The notes beneath the pieces are model-generated. The model saw nothing but the letters and a program-made list of their open reading frames with translations. It did no database searches and had not been told where the DNA came from. Of a stretch of DNA of 64,000 nucleotides, positions 20,813-31,191 are shown in pieces. The DNA is from Plotosus lineatus (taxonomy: Eukaryota > Chordata > Actinopteri > Siluriformes > Plotosidae). The DNA lies in the NCBI GenBank assembly GCA_024760905.1, contig CM045729.1, positions 9,849,580-9,913,579 on the forward strand, read 5' to 3'. Position numbers and translations under genes: made by a program. Each line of letters starts with the position of its first letter. Position 1 is the first letter of the stretch.

Positions 20813-21388
20813 ATTCTTTTCCTTTCAGCTGCTCCCTTCACACGTCGCCACAGCGAATCATCTGTCTCCATTTCACCTGTGCATATATTCATATCCTGTG
20901 CATCTTCTTCTCTTACACCAACTACCTTCATGTCCTCCTTCACCACATCCATAAATCTTCTCTTCGGTCTTCCTCTGGGCCTTATGCCTGGCAGTTCCAA
21001 CCTCAGCATCCTACTTTCAATATATTCACTATCCCTGTGCTGAACATGTCCAAACCATCTCAATCTAGCCTCTCTCACTTTGTCCCCAAGACCTCTTACA
21101 TGGGCTGTCCCTCTGATGTACTCATTCCTGATCCTATCCATCCTCGTTACTCCAAAGAGAACCTCAACATTTTCATCTCTGCTACCTCCAGCTCTGCCTC
21201 CTGTCTTTTCCTTAGTGCCACTGTGAGTGAACCATACAAAATCGCTGGCCTTGCTGATACTCTCCTATCGCACATCACACCGGACACTTTTCTCCAACCA
21301 TTCAACCTACCTGCACACACTTCTTCACCTCTTTTCCACATCCTCCATTGCTTTGACCTTCCTTATCTCTGCTCCCTGTAACCTCACC
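20813..21388 (-). mobile_element. RTE LINE 3' fragment, fused to a SINE head
   Basis: Minus-strand LINE from the RT connection region (QGAEI-like, 21388) to the 3' end at 20813. Frames 21147-21341 and 20773-21141 carry WFGHVQHRDSEYIE and PRGRPKRRFMDVVKEDMKVV. A deletion removes the GKVYKTVVRP block. Its 5' end abuts a SINE head in the same orientation. Confidence 0.85.
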
Positions 21389-21470
21389 TGTTGAGAGTGG
21401 GGCTTAAACCTCCAACCTTGGGATCAATGAGCCAGCACCTTTACCACCAGGACACCACTGCTCCTGTAGT
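21389..21470 (-). mobile_element. tRNA-like SINE head joined to LINE 3' region
   Basis: On minus it reads CAGTGGTGTCCTGGTGGTAA, then a box B-like GGTTTAAGCCCC, then 'actctcaac' and directly LINE sequence. The rest of the SINE is absent. This is a SINE/LINE chimera or two abutting insertions. Confidence 0.7.
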
Positions 21471-21505
21471 AAATTTAAATTTAGAAAACGTAAATTTCCC
21501 ATTTA

Positions 21506-23062
21506 CTAGTCCTTTTCAAAAAATTAGCATATTGTGAGAAAGTTCATTATTTTCTATAATGTACTGATAAACATTAAACTTTCATATATTTTAGATTCAT
21601 TGCACACCAACTGAAATATTTCAGGTCTTTTATTGTTTGAATACTGATGATTTTGGCATACAGCTCATGAAAGCCCAAAATTCCTATCTCAAAAAATTAG
21701 CATATTTCATTTGACCAAAAACAGTGCTTTTAATACAAAAAAAGTCAACCTTCAAATAATTATGTTCAGTTCTGCACTCAATACTTGGTCGGGAATCCTT
21801 TTGCAGAAATGACTGCTTCAATGTGGCGTGGCATGGAGGCAATCAGCCTGTGGCACTACTGAGGTATTATGGAGGCCCAGGATGCTTCGATAGCGGCCTT
21901 AAGCTCATCCACAGTGTTGGGTCTGGTGTCTCTCAACTTTCTGTTCACAATATCCCACAGATTCTCTATGGGCTTCAGGTCAGGAGAGTTGGCAGGCCAA
22001 TTGAGCACAGTAATACCATGGTCAGTAAACCATTTAGCAGTGGTTTTGGCACTGTGAGCAGGTGCCAGGTCGTGCTGAAAAATGAAATCTTCATCTCCAT
22101 AAAGCTTTTCAGCAGATGGAAGCATGAAGTGCTCCAAAATCTCCTGATAGTTAGCTGCATTGACCCTGCCTTTGATAAAACACAGTGCACCAACTAGCAG
22201 CTGACATGGCACCCCAGACCATCACTGACTGTGGGTACTTGACACTGGACTTCAGCCATTTTTGCGTTTCCTTGTCCTCAGTCTTCCTCCAGACTCTGGC
22301 ACCTTGATTTCCAAATGACATGCAAAATTTGCTTTCATCCGAAAAAAGTACTTTGGACCACTGAGCAACAGTCCAGTGCTGCTTCTCTGTAGCCCAAGTC
22401 AGGTGCTTCTGCCGCTGTTTCTGGTTCAAAACTGGCTTGACCTGGGGAATGTGGCACCTGTAGCCCATTTCCTGCACACGCTTGTGCACGGTGGCTCTGG
22501 ATGTTTCTATTCCAGACTCAGTCCACTGATTCCACAGGTCCCTCAAGGTCTGGAATTGGCCCTTCTTTCACTTTTTCCTTCCCACAGACGTCCCACTGAG
22601 GTGCCTTGATACAGCACTCTGGGAACAGCCTATTCGCTCAGAGATTTCTTTCTCTGTCTTACCCTCTTGCTTGAGAGTGTCAATGATGGCCTTCTGGACA
22701 GCAGTCAGGTTGGCAGTCTTGCCCATGATTTCGGTTTTGAGTAATGAACCAGGCTGGGAGTTTTTAAAAGCCTCAGGAATCTTTTGCAGGTGTTTAGAGT
22801 TAATTGGTTGATTCAGATGATTCGGTTAATAGCTCGTTTAGAGTACCTTTTCATAATATGCTAATTTTTTGAGATAGGAATTTTGGGTTTTCATGAGCTG
22901 TATGCCAAAATCATCAATATTAAAACAATAAAAATGAAATATTGCAGTTAGTGTGCAGTGAATCTAAAATATATGAAAGTTTAATTTTTATTAGTACATT
23001 ACAGTTTTCTGGATGTTTTAATGAACTTTATCACAATATGCTAATTTTTTGAGAAGGACTAG
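21506..23062 (-). mobile_element. Tc1-like DNA transposon with long IR/DR ends
   Basis: Terminal inverted repeats of about 200 bases begin GTCCTTYTCAAAAAATTAGC at both ends and lie next to TA dinucleotides (the ctag context leaves two possible TA pairs). The core 'caaaaaattagcatatt' recurs about 170 bases inside the left end and at the matching place on the right, the IR/DR layout seen in Sleeping Beauty-type elements. Tc1 elements move by cut and paste into TA. The transposase inside is broken. Confidence 0.9.
21778..22726 (-). pseudogene. Tc1-like transposase, inactivated
   Basis: ATG at 22726 starts MGKTANLTAVQKAIIDTLKQ, the paired-like helix-turn-helix DNA-binding region. The DDE catalytic domain follows: FSDESKF (first Asp, about 22340), DLAPAHSA (second Asp) and PIENLWDIV (Glu, about 21950). 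Lesions are a stop and frame change near 22570, a frameshift near 22190 after MVWGAMS, and a TAG at 21856-21858 where relatives have Gln. The expected natural end is the TGA at 21778-21780. The full length would be about 315 residues, shorter than the family's usual ~340. Confidence 0.88.
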
Positions 23063-23330
23063 TAATGTCTGGTTGTACATGCTAAAAATATGTAAGATTT
23101 ATAAAAATAAAAAAGAAAAAGAAAAGAAAGTAAAATATAACTTTGACAGTTGTTGAACTTGAACATTTTATTTTTCAATTCAAGTGCGTATGTAGAAATT
23201 GCTATTGTATATTGCACTCCTATAGCTTTACTCTTCTGGCATGTATTGGTTCAATTAATTCTTGGTACATTTTAACTTGACCGATGCTGAGCTCAATTTT
23301 TCACCCATTGTTTTTTGCACCTTCCACACA
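23063..23330. other. No recognised gene
   Basis: AT-rich sequence between the Tc1 element and a LINE. Confidence 0.4.
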
Positions 23331-24293
23331 AATCTCTTCTTTTCCTTTCGGCTTTTCCCTTCAGAGGTCGCCACAGCGAATCATCTGCCTCCATCTCACC
23401 CTATCCTTTGCATCTTCTCTTACATCAACGACCTTCATGTCCTCCTTCACCACATCCATGAATCGTCTCTTTGGTCTTCCTCTGGGCCATCTGCCTGGTA
23501 GTTCCAACCACAGCATCTTAATACCAATATACTCACTATTCCTCCTCTGTACATGTCCAAACCATCTCAATCTAGCCTCTCTGACTTTGTCTCCAAAACA
23601 TCTTACATGTGATGTCCCTCTGATGTGCTCATTCCTGATCCTATCCATCCTCGTAACACCCAAAGAGAACCTCAACATTTTCATCTCTGCTACCTCCAGC
23701 TCTGCCTCCCGTCTTTTCCCCAGGGCCACTGTTTCTAAACCATACAACATCGCTGGCCTTACCATCGTCTTGTACACTTTTCCTTTCATTCTTGCCGATA
23801 CATTCCTATCGCACATCACACCAGATACTTTTCTCCAACCATTCCAACCTGCCTGCACATGCTTCTTCACCTCTTTTCCACACTCTCCATTGCTCTGGAT
23901 TGTTGAGCCGAAGTACTTAAAATCCTCCACCTTCTTTATCTCTGCAACTGGTAACCTCACCGTTCCTCTTGGGTCCTTGTCATTCATGCACATGTATTCT
24001 GTCTTACTGAGGCTGACCTTCATTCCCCTCCTTTCCAGGGCATCCCTCCACCTCTCTAGATTTTCCTGCACTTGTTCTCTGCTCTCACTGCAGATCACAA
24101 TGTCATCTGCAAACATCATAGTCCATGGGGAATCTTGTCTAACCTCGTCTGTCAGCCTGTCCATCACCATAGCAAACAAGGGTCTCAGAGCTGAAGGAGC
24201 AGAGAGATGGCTGTGGTGCTCTTTCTTGGCATGAAACCAAACTGTTGTTCACAAATGCTGACCTCTGCCCTTAGTCTAGCTTCCACTATTCTA
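23331..24293 (-). mobile_element. RTE LINE, 5'-truncated
   Basis: Minus-strand copy from RIVEARLRAEVSICEQQ (24290) to the 3' end at 23331. An internal deletion near 24185-24215 removes the palm region between the CEQQFGFMPRK and LFAMVMDRL segments. The 272-codon frame 23361-24179 is otherwise open from FADDIVICS to the terminal CGDL. The tail is very short (GAAGAG). Confidence 0.88.
23361..24179 (-). pseudogene. RTE reverse transcriptase, C-terminal half
   Basis: Open frame of 272 codons: MMFADDIVICSESREQVQEN, FKYFGSTIQSNGECGKEV, GLETVALGKR, RLRWFGHVQRRNSEYIG and the conserved end. It starts inside the RT fingers/palm, so it cannot make a working enzyme. Confidence 0.85.
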
Positions 24294-24295
24294 TA

Positions 24296-24626
24296 AGGCG
24301 TCATTTTCTGTCTCACTGCTGTCTTCAAGTCTCAGGGGGTCGGAAATTGTCACGATTTTCTCATCCACTTCAAATGTCAACAAGCTGGCATAGTCACGTT
24401 GGACTTGTTTAGATTCCTCAGCAAAACTATCAGCAGTTTTTGTAACGTCGCTGCAAATGCAAGCGCAACAAGTTCATCTTTACGCTTGCGGGAACAACCA
24501 GGAAGACCCCTACGTATACAACACGCCCGAAGGTTGGGAACTTTCCATCAATTAAACGCATCGATAGTGCAGTTCTCCTCCACATTAAGGTTTAATTCCA
24601 TTGTGCTTGGTGGTCGCGAGCCCATG
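24296..24626 (-). pseudogene. Degraded gene with SAP-like DNA-binding domain
   Basis: From an ATG at about 24626 the minus strand reads MGSRPPSTMELNLNVEENCT, then a stop, then WKVPNLRACCIRRGLPGCSR-KRKDELVALA. The latter resembles a SAP motif (helix, KR-rich turn, helix). After one frameshift near 24440 the coding sense continues (YASLLTFEVDEKIV) up to the LINE at 24293, where it ends. Teleost genomes carry multi-copy proteins with a similar N-terminus upstream of SWIM and YqaJ-type nuclease domains; that link is from memory and is not shown here, because nothing of those domains remains. It could be a transposon-borne gene or a host-gene retrocopy. Confidence 0.5.
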
Positions 24627-25002
24627 ATGCCGTGCGAATTGCCGAGATCCGAATTGTGTCTATTACCACGTAAAAGGGGCCAGTCTGCGGTCTCGTGTTT
24701 CTTCCACGTCATTGGTCAAATCGGTCATTTTTGACATCGATGCAATTCCGGTGTATTGCACGTTTCAGGCATCGTGACATGATGTGCCAGTCTGGTCATC
24801 TTGCCATCTGCCCATGGCACAGAGAGAAAATGTCAGATCATCAACAGAAGTGATCGAGCAGCATATGTATAAATATGACTATGAATGATATTTAGGTCTT
24901 ATTATAGTATTAGATTATAAAGCTCCGTGTCCATTAATAAATTATACTGATATTATTAAACTTGGTATGCTACGAATAGGCCTATCGGTACACAGTTTAA
25001 AG
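24627..25002. other. No recognised gene
   Basis: Moderately GC-balanced to AT-rich sequence. It may hold the 5' region of the SAP-like pseudogene. Confidence 0.35.
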
Positions 25003-26163
25003 CAGGGGTCGGGAAACTATGGCTCGCGAGCCAGATGTGGCTCTTTTGATAACTGTATCTGGCTCTCAGATAAATCAGGTGGCCTTTCGTAACAGAATAA
25101 CGAATACAAAATTTCATTGTCATTTAAATAAAAATACAAAAAAGCCATCAAATAAAACAAAAACAGATTAATAAATCTCGCGCATTCAAATCTATTCATC
25201 TATTTTCAATGCCACGTCACTGTGGCGCAAAGCAGATACCTTTCTGTATTTGGGCGGGTCCGGTGCCTTGAAACTCTAATTTTATTGGATTATAACAACA
25301 GCCACAGACTGCACGTGTTGTTTATGAGTAAAGAGATGAATTTCCCTCGTTTTGGTCAGTTCATTTGCACGAAGCCAAGCACAACTGCCAAGCAAACACA
25401 AAAGACTGAATTTATTTTAAACAACATTGTTTTAACAAAGTTATTTATTAATAAGAAAAGTGCTTCTTACTATTAATGCGACTTCTATTGCTCCACAGTG
25501 TTGCTGATGGCTTTATCATCTGGTTGAGACATGCTGAGGTTCAGCTTCATGCAGGCGTTTCGGCTTCCATCTATGACGTGACCACCGGTTGGTCTTGATG
25601 CTTTTCAGGTGTGAGAAGGACTGCTCACGTGCACATGTGGAGCCAAACATGGTCAATATGACAGGACTCACACCACAGTGTTTATGTGACAGGAAGCGCC
25701 TCCCAAGTTTTGGCAATCAGCTGGTTTGTGGTTTGAAGTTTTTTCATGTCTGTCCATTTGTGTTTTGCTTGCCAGCTCTGCTTGGTTTCATGCACATGAG
25801 CTGATCAAAATGAGGGAAATTTATCTCTTTACCCAAAAACAACTGGTGCAGGCTGCTGCAGAAATCCAATAAAGTTAGAGTTTCAAGGCATCGGCCCCAC
25901 CCACACACTGAAGTACAGAAAGAATTGGCTCTCCGCTGCGTGTCACAGCAACAAGCGGCATTGAAAATAGATGTGTAGATTGAAATGCTTGAGATTTATT
26001 TGTTTTTGTTTTATTTGATGGGTTCTTTTGAATTTTTATTTCAAATACAGCCAAATTATGTATTAGTTATTCTGTTAAGAAAGTTCACATGATTTATCCG
26101 AGAGCCAGATGCAGTCATCAAAAAGCCACGTCTGGCTTGCAAGCCATAGGTTCTCGACCAGTG
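25003..26163 (-). mobile_element. hAT transposon remnant (~1.16 kb)
   Basis: The left end CAGGGGTCGGGAAACTATGG and the right end (reverse, CACTGGTCGAGAACCTATGG) form inverted repeats that extend about 50 bases with mismatches ('ctcgcgagccagatgtggctc'). The interior encodes the end of a hAT transposase on minus. The element is internally deleted, as autonomous hATs are about 3 kb or more. Confidence 0.8.
25516..25716 (-). pseudogene. hAT transposase C-terminal (dimerisation) fragment
   Basis: MFGSTCAREQSFSHLKSIKT followed by Arg/His-rich sequence matches the C-terminal hAT dimerisation motif (FGSTY-x-CE-x-x-FS-x-x-K). This motif is shared by ZBED and GTF2IRD2-type domesticated genes. The fragment is 66 codons and lacks the catalytic RNase H-like core. 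Confidence 0.65.
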
Positions 26164-26221
26164 ATGTAAAAGAACCACTGTTGACTTTCGCCAAGAGTAG
26201 CTGCATAGCTGTCAGAGCATT
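26164..26221 (+). mobile_element. SINE fragment
   Basis: 'atgtaaaagaaccactgttgactttcgccaagagtagctgca' matches the SINE middle. It is bounded by hAT and LINE sequence. Confidence 0.65.
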
Positions 26222-27739
26222 TCCTTCCCATCTCTATTTCTCTGCTGTGCCAACCAGTATAAATCATTTTCTCCCTCCTTACTTTCCAACCGAGCATACA
26301 AGTCATCAAACGCCCTCTGTTTGGCCTTTGACACTGCTACCTTTGCCTGACGATGTGTCTCCCTGTACTCCTGTTTACTCTCTTCGGTTTTCTCAATGTC
26401 CCACTTCTTCTTAGCTAACCTCTTCCTTTGTACACACTTCTGCACTTCCTCATTCCACCACCAAGTTTCCTTATCTACTTTCCTTCCAGAGGACACACCA
26501 AGTACTCTCCTACCGGTCTCCCTGATCACATTGGCTGTGGTTGTCCAGTCAACTGGAAGCACTTCCTGACTACCCAAAGCCTGTTTCAACTCCTCCTTGA
26601 AGAAAACACGACACTTCCTTTTTCAGCTTCCACCACTTTGTCTTCTGCTCTGCCTTTGCATTTTTCACCTTTCTCACCATCAGTGTCATCCTGCACACCA
26701 CCATCCTATGCTGTTTGGCAACACTCTCACTCACGACTACTTTGCGGTCACTGACTTCCTTCAAATTGCATCGCCTACACAAGATGTAGTCTACCTGTGT
26801 GCTCTTACCTCCGCTTTCATAAGTCACCCTATGCTCCTGTTTCTTCTTGAAGAAAGTATTCACCACAGCCATTTCCATCCTTTTTGCAAAATTGATCAAC
26901 ATCTGTCCTTCTGTGTTCCTGTCCTGGATACCAAACCTGCCCATCACTTCCTCGTCCCCTCTATTGCCTGCACCAACATGTCCATTGAAGTCTGCTCCAA
27001 TGACCACACTTTCACCTCTGGGGTGACTCTGCATTACTTCATCTAACTCACTCCAGAATATCTCCTTCTCTTCTAGCTTACATCCTGCCTGTGGGGCATA
27101 AGCACTAACAACATTGACCATCACGCCTTCAATTTCTAACTTGAGACTCATCACTCTGTCTGACACTCTTTTCACTTCTAGAACATTCCTGACAAACCCC
27201 TCCAAGATGATTCCTACTCCATTTCTCTTCCCATCCACACCATTATAAAACAGCTTAAACCCTGCTCCTAAGCTTCTAGCCTTGCGACCTTTCCACCTGG
27301 TCTCCTGAACAGACAGTATGTCCACCTTCCTCCTCTGCATCATGTCAGCCAGCTCGCTATCTTTTACTTGCATAGTTCCAACATTCAAAGTCCCTACTCT
27401 CAGTCCTAGGCTCACGCATTTCCTCTTCTCTCTCTGCCGACGGACACGCCTCCCCTCCCGCCTCTCCTTCTTCGACGTCTTCGACCAACAGTAGTCCAAT
27501 TTCCATCAGCACCCTGTTGGTTGACAGCACTGATGGCGGTCATTGTTAACTGGGGCCTCGACCGATCCGGTATGAATTTTGTTTTGACCATTTTGCATTT
27601 TTTAATGTGGCAGAAGTTTTACGCCGCATGCCCTTCCTGTCGCAACCCTCTGCATTTATCCGGGCTTGGGACCGGCATAAGGGGGAGAGACACTGGTTAG
27701 TGCCCCCCCCCCCCCACTCCCCCCCGCCTCATGGCTGCA
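26222..27739 (-). mobile_element. RTE LINE, 5' half
   Basis: Minus-strand copy from the LINE 5' end ('tgcagccatgaggcggggg', 27739) to the linker before the RT (AQQRNRDGKE). The RT is missing. Two frames, 26570-27499 and 26212-26589, cover the endonuclease and linker. Confidence 0.88.
26570..27499 (-). pseudogene. RTE LINE endonuclease ORF
   Basis: A 309-codon frame with a complete set of EEP motifs: GTLNVGTM, VQETRW, SAYAPQAG, IGADFNGHVG, TQVDYILCRR and KQHRMVV. This is the best preserved endonuclease frame in the window. It ends at a frameshift near 26600 in the linker. Confidence 0.85.
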
Positions 27740-27760
27740 TGATATTGCAAAGCAATTTAC

Positions 27761-29690
27761 AAAGCCAACATTGCATCTGTGGTGCTCTTTCTTGGCATGA
27801 AACCAAACTGTTGTTCACAAATGCTGACCTCTGCCCTTTAATCTAGCTTCCACTATTCTTCCCCATAACTTCATCGTATGGCTCAACTTTATCCCTCTGT
27901 AGTTGCTGCAACTCTGCATGTCTCCCTTGTTCTTAAAAATGGGCACAAGCACACTTCTCCTCCACTCCTCCGGCATCTGCTCACTCTCTAGGACATTGTT
28001 GAATGTTCTTGTCAGAAAATCTACTGCTACCTCTCCTAGACACTGCCATACCTCCACAGGTATACCATCAGGACCAACTGCCTTTCCACTCTTCATCCTC
28101 TTCAATGCCCTCCTCACTTCACCCTTACTGATCTTTGCTACATCCTGCTCCTCAATGGTCACCTCTTCTACTCTTTTTTTCTCTCATTTTCCTCATTCAT
28201 CAGCTATTCAAAGTACTCTTTCCATCTTCCCAGCACACTTGTGTCATCAGTCAATACATTTCCCTCTCTGTCCTTTAGCAATCTAACTTGCTGCACATCC
28301 TTCCCATCTCTATCTCTTTGCTGTGCCAACCTGTATAGATCATTTTCTCCCTCCTTACTGGCCAACCTATCATACAAGTCATCATACGCCCTCTGTTTGG
28401 CCTTAGCCACTGCTACTTTCGCCTTACACTGTGTCTCCATGTACTCCTGTTTACTCTCTTCGATCCTCTCAATGTCCCACTTCTTCTTCGCTAACCTCTT
28501 CCTTTGTACACACTCCTGCACTTCCTCATTCCACCATCAAGTCTCCTTATCCACTTGCCTTCCAGAGGACACACCAAGTACTCTCCTACCTGTGTCCCTG
28601 ATCACATTTGCTGTGGTTGTCCAGTCATCTGGATTCCTGAACACCCAAAGCCTGTTTCAACTCCACCTTGAAGACAACACGACACTCTTCCTTTTTCAAC
28701 TTCCACCACTTTGTCTTCTGTTCTGCCTTTGCCTTCTTCACCTTCCTCACCATCAGCGTCATCCTGCATACCACCATCCTATGCTGTTTGGCAACACTCT
28801 CACCCACTATGACTTTGCAGTCACTGACTTCCTTCAAATTACATCGCCTTCACAAGATGTAGTCTACCTGTGTGCCCCTACCTCCGCTTTTATAAGTCAC
28901 CCTATGCTCCTGTCTCTTCTGGAAGAAAGTATTTACCACAGCCGTTTCGATCCTTTTTGCAAAATCGATCAACATTTGTATTTCTGTGTTCCTGTCCTGG
29001 ATACCAAACCTGCCCATCACTTCCTCGTCCCCTCTATTGCCTGCACCAACATGTCCATTGAAGTCTGCACCAATGACCACTCTTTCATCTCTCGGGGTAC
29101 TCTGCATCACTTCATCTAAGTCACTCCAGAATCTCTCCTCTTTTAGCTCACAACCTGCCTGTGGGGCATAAGCATTAACAACATTGAGCATCACACCTTC
29201 AATTTCTAACTTGAGACTCATCACTCTGTCTGACCCTCTTTTCACTTCTAGAACATTCCTGACAAACCCCTCCTTCAAGATGACTCCTCCTCCATTTCTC
29301 TTCCCATCCACACCATGATAAAACAGCTTAAACCCTGCTCCTAAGCGTTTCGCTTTCCTACCTTTCCACATGGTCTCCTGAACACACAGTATGTCCACCT
29401 TCTTCCTCTGCATCATGTCAGCCAGCTCTCTATTTTTCTTTGCATAGTTCCAACATTCAAATTCCCTACTCTCAGTCCTAGACTCATGCCTTTCCTCTTC
29501 CCTCCTGCCTACGGACACGCCTCCCGCCTCTCCTTCTTCAACCAACAGTAGTCCAATTTCCATCAGCACCCTGTTGATTGACAGCACTGATGGCAGTCAT
29601 TGTTAACCTGGGCCTCGATTAATCAGGTATGGGAGTAATATTTCTGATTTGCAACCCCCCCCCCCCCCCCCACACACACACACGGCTGCA
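27761..29690 (-). mobile_element. RTE LINE, 5' two-thirds
   Basis: Minus-strand copy from the 5' end (29690, after a (C)n/(CA)n run) through endonuclease, linker and the first part of the RT. It stops near KSTTDAMF. A 5' UTR segment is deleted near 29600-29650. It lies head to tail with the LINE at 26222-27739. Confidence 0.88.
28850..29587 (-). pseudogene. RTE LINE endonuclease, partial frame
   Basis: Frame with VQETMW, NAYAPQAG, IGADFNGHVG and TQVDYIL. The usual Arg after VQET is Met here. Further frames 28625-28837, 28204-28521 and 27815-28162 continue the linker and RT start (GKAVGPDGIPVEVWQCLGEV) with frameshifts between them. Confidence 0.8.
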
Positions 29691-30090
29691 TTTGTGTGTG
29701 TACATGTTTACGGACTGAATTTCTCAGTAATACACTTAGTCAATTTCTGAACCATTCACTCTGACACTTGGTGAAGGTGAAGCGCACCATGAACATTTCG
29801 CAATGTAATATCCGATAGATGATGCATGTGTCATTTTTTTTTCAAATTATTTTAATCATTTTAATTCCATCCTGTGGTTTATTTGTTTCTGGAAGTCCTG
29901 AAAGCCAAGGTTGTGGAAAAAGTCTGCTGGAGTTATTTTACTTTAATATCACATGATTTTAATTTAACAAATCTATATTTCAACAGAACATTTCATTATT
30001 TTATATTATTTTGAGAACTCAGAATAAAATTCTGTCAATATTTACAGTTTTTAGTTTATTTTGATTTCATGCCAGCGCAGTAGTAGGCTG
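29691..30090. other. Duplicated 3' flank of copy 2
   Basis: It matches 53205-53590 downstream of copy 4's B30.2 exon ('ttctgaaccattcactctgacacttggtgaagg'). No gene. It marks the shared 3' limit of the duplicated unit. Confidence 0.6.
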
Positions 30091-30093
30091 GGG

Positions 30094-30455
30094 CAGTGGT
30101 GGTCAGCCGGGGCAGTGGTGGTCTAGTGGTATAGGGCGCAGGCTTGCTGATCCTAAGGTTGGGGGTTTGAGTCCCTACAGGGTTGTCACTGTCCCCCCAG
30201 AGCAGCTAACTGGGTTATCAAAGTCAAGCCATGTCTCTCACTGTCTATGGTGAGTGGAATGTAAAAGAACCATTGCTGACTTTCATAAAGAGTCGGCTGC
30301 AAAGCCATCAGCGTGTTTCTGTCCCTTGCTAAAGGGTTGTGACAGGAAGGGCATCCGATGTAAAAAAATATGCCAAATCAAATGTGGGAATCAGATGATT
30401 CACTGTGGTGACCCCTGAGAAAGGGAAAAAGCCAAAAGAAAAGAGAGAGATTTTT
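30094..30455 (+). mobile_element. tRNA-derived SINE, full length
   Basis: The head 'gtggtctagtggtatagggc' holds box A and GGTTTGAGTCC box B. The body passes through 'catgtctctcactgtctatgg' to 'ggaagggcatccgatgtaaa' and the tail 'ctgtggtgacccctgag'. The last two parts equal the 5' end and the 3' end of the RTE LINE in this window, so the LINE machinery is the likely mobiliser. It lies just downstream of the copy 2 B30.2 exon. Confidence 0.88.
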
Positions 30456-30628
30456 TTATTTTATTTCGCAGTACGAAGTGAAACGGAATGACATCATACA
30501 ACTTCAAAACGTTTCACATTGAAGTGTTCAGTGCTTTTGTAAAACAAACATTCACAAAGAATAAACTTTTAATCTTCAATTTTTCATTAATAAATAAAAC
30601 AAAACCAGCTCCGACTGATCTGATTCGC

Positions 30629-31152
30629 TTACAGAGACTGAAGTGGGCAGAGCTTTAGAGGAGATTCAAAACCATAAACCCGGAGGAATGGAAGTAATGT
30701 ATCAGTGAATGTGTGTGTGAAAGTGTGGATGTGTTTGTTCATGAGCGGGTCAGAGAAGGACAGTTTTCCTCTGTCCCAGTCCAGCTGGACTTTGATCCTC
30801 TGGATTTTCTGTGATACTGAGAGGGGAGTCACTGTCTGTGGTGTCGAAAATGCATAATATTTACCATCAAAATACTCCACATACCAGATTCCACTCTTGG
30901 AGAATATCTTTCCCTTCCTCTGAGCAGATTCTCTCATCACACCCACATACCACCCTGTACAGTCTCCAACATCAACATCCCAGCAGTGAGTCCCTGAGTT
31001 AAAACCCTCAGAGCCCAGAATACAGAATTTGTCATTAAATCTCTCTGGATTATCAGGAAGTTTCTGTTTCTCATCACTGAGTCTCACACTGGTCAGATCA
31101 TCAGATACAATGAGTTCAGGATGAGCGGTGTTGGGGTCCAGAGTTACAGGTA
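30629..31152 (-). CDS. finTRIM copy 2, exon 6: PRY/SPRY (B30.2)
   Basis: The terminal exon of 524 bases is entered at 'tttcag|TACC' and ends at a stop at 30629-30631. It encodes about 173 residues: PRY (LDPNTAHPELIVSDDLTSVR) then SPRY (FCILGSEGFNSG, THCWDVDVG, LDWDRGKLSFSDP). B30.2 is the target-binding domain of TRIM proteins. Differences from copies 3 and 4 cluster in the loops after 'ERFN', 'VGDC' and 'SGIWYV'. The acceptor is preceded by a (TG)n tract (31159-31190 on plus as CA). Joined with the upstream exons the copy predicts 469 aa without a break. Confidence 0.93.

Positions 31153-31157
<5 letters not shown>

Positions 31158-31190
<33 letters not shown>
31158..31190. repeat. (CA)n abutting the B30.2 splice acceptor, copy 2
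   Basis: About 16 CA units ((TG)n in the transcript) end five to six bases before the AG of the exon 6 acceptor. They leave only TTTT as pyrimidine tract. Confidence 0.95.

Positions 31191-31191
<1 letters not shown>

Noticed and set aside
30094..30200. tRNA-like box A and box B sequence
   Set aside because: It is the head of a SINE; no cloverleaf with a plausible acceptor stem or anticodon arm was seen. The same applies to the other SINE heads.
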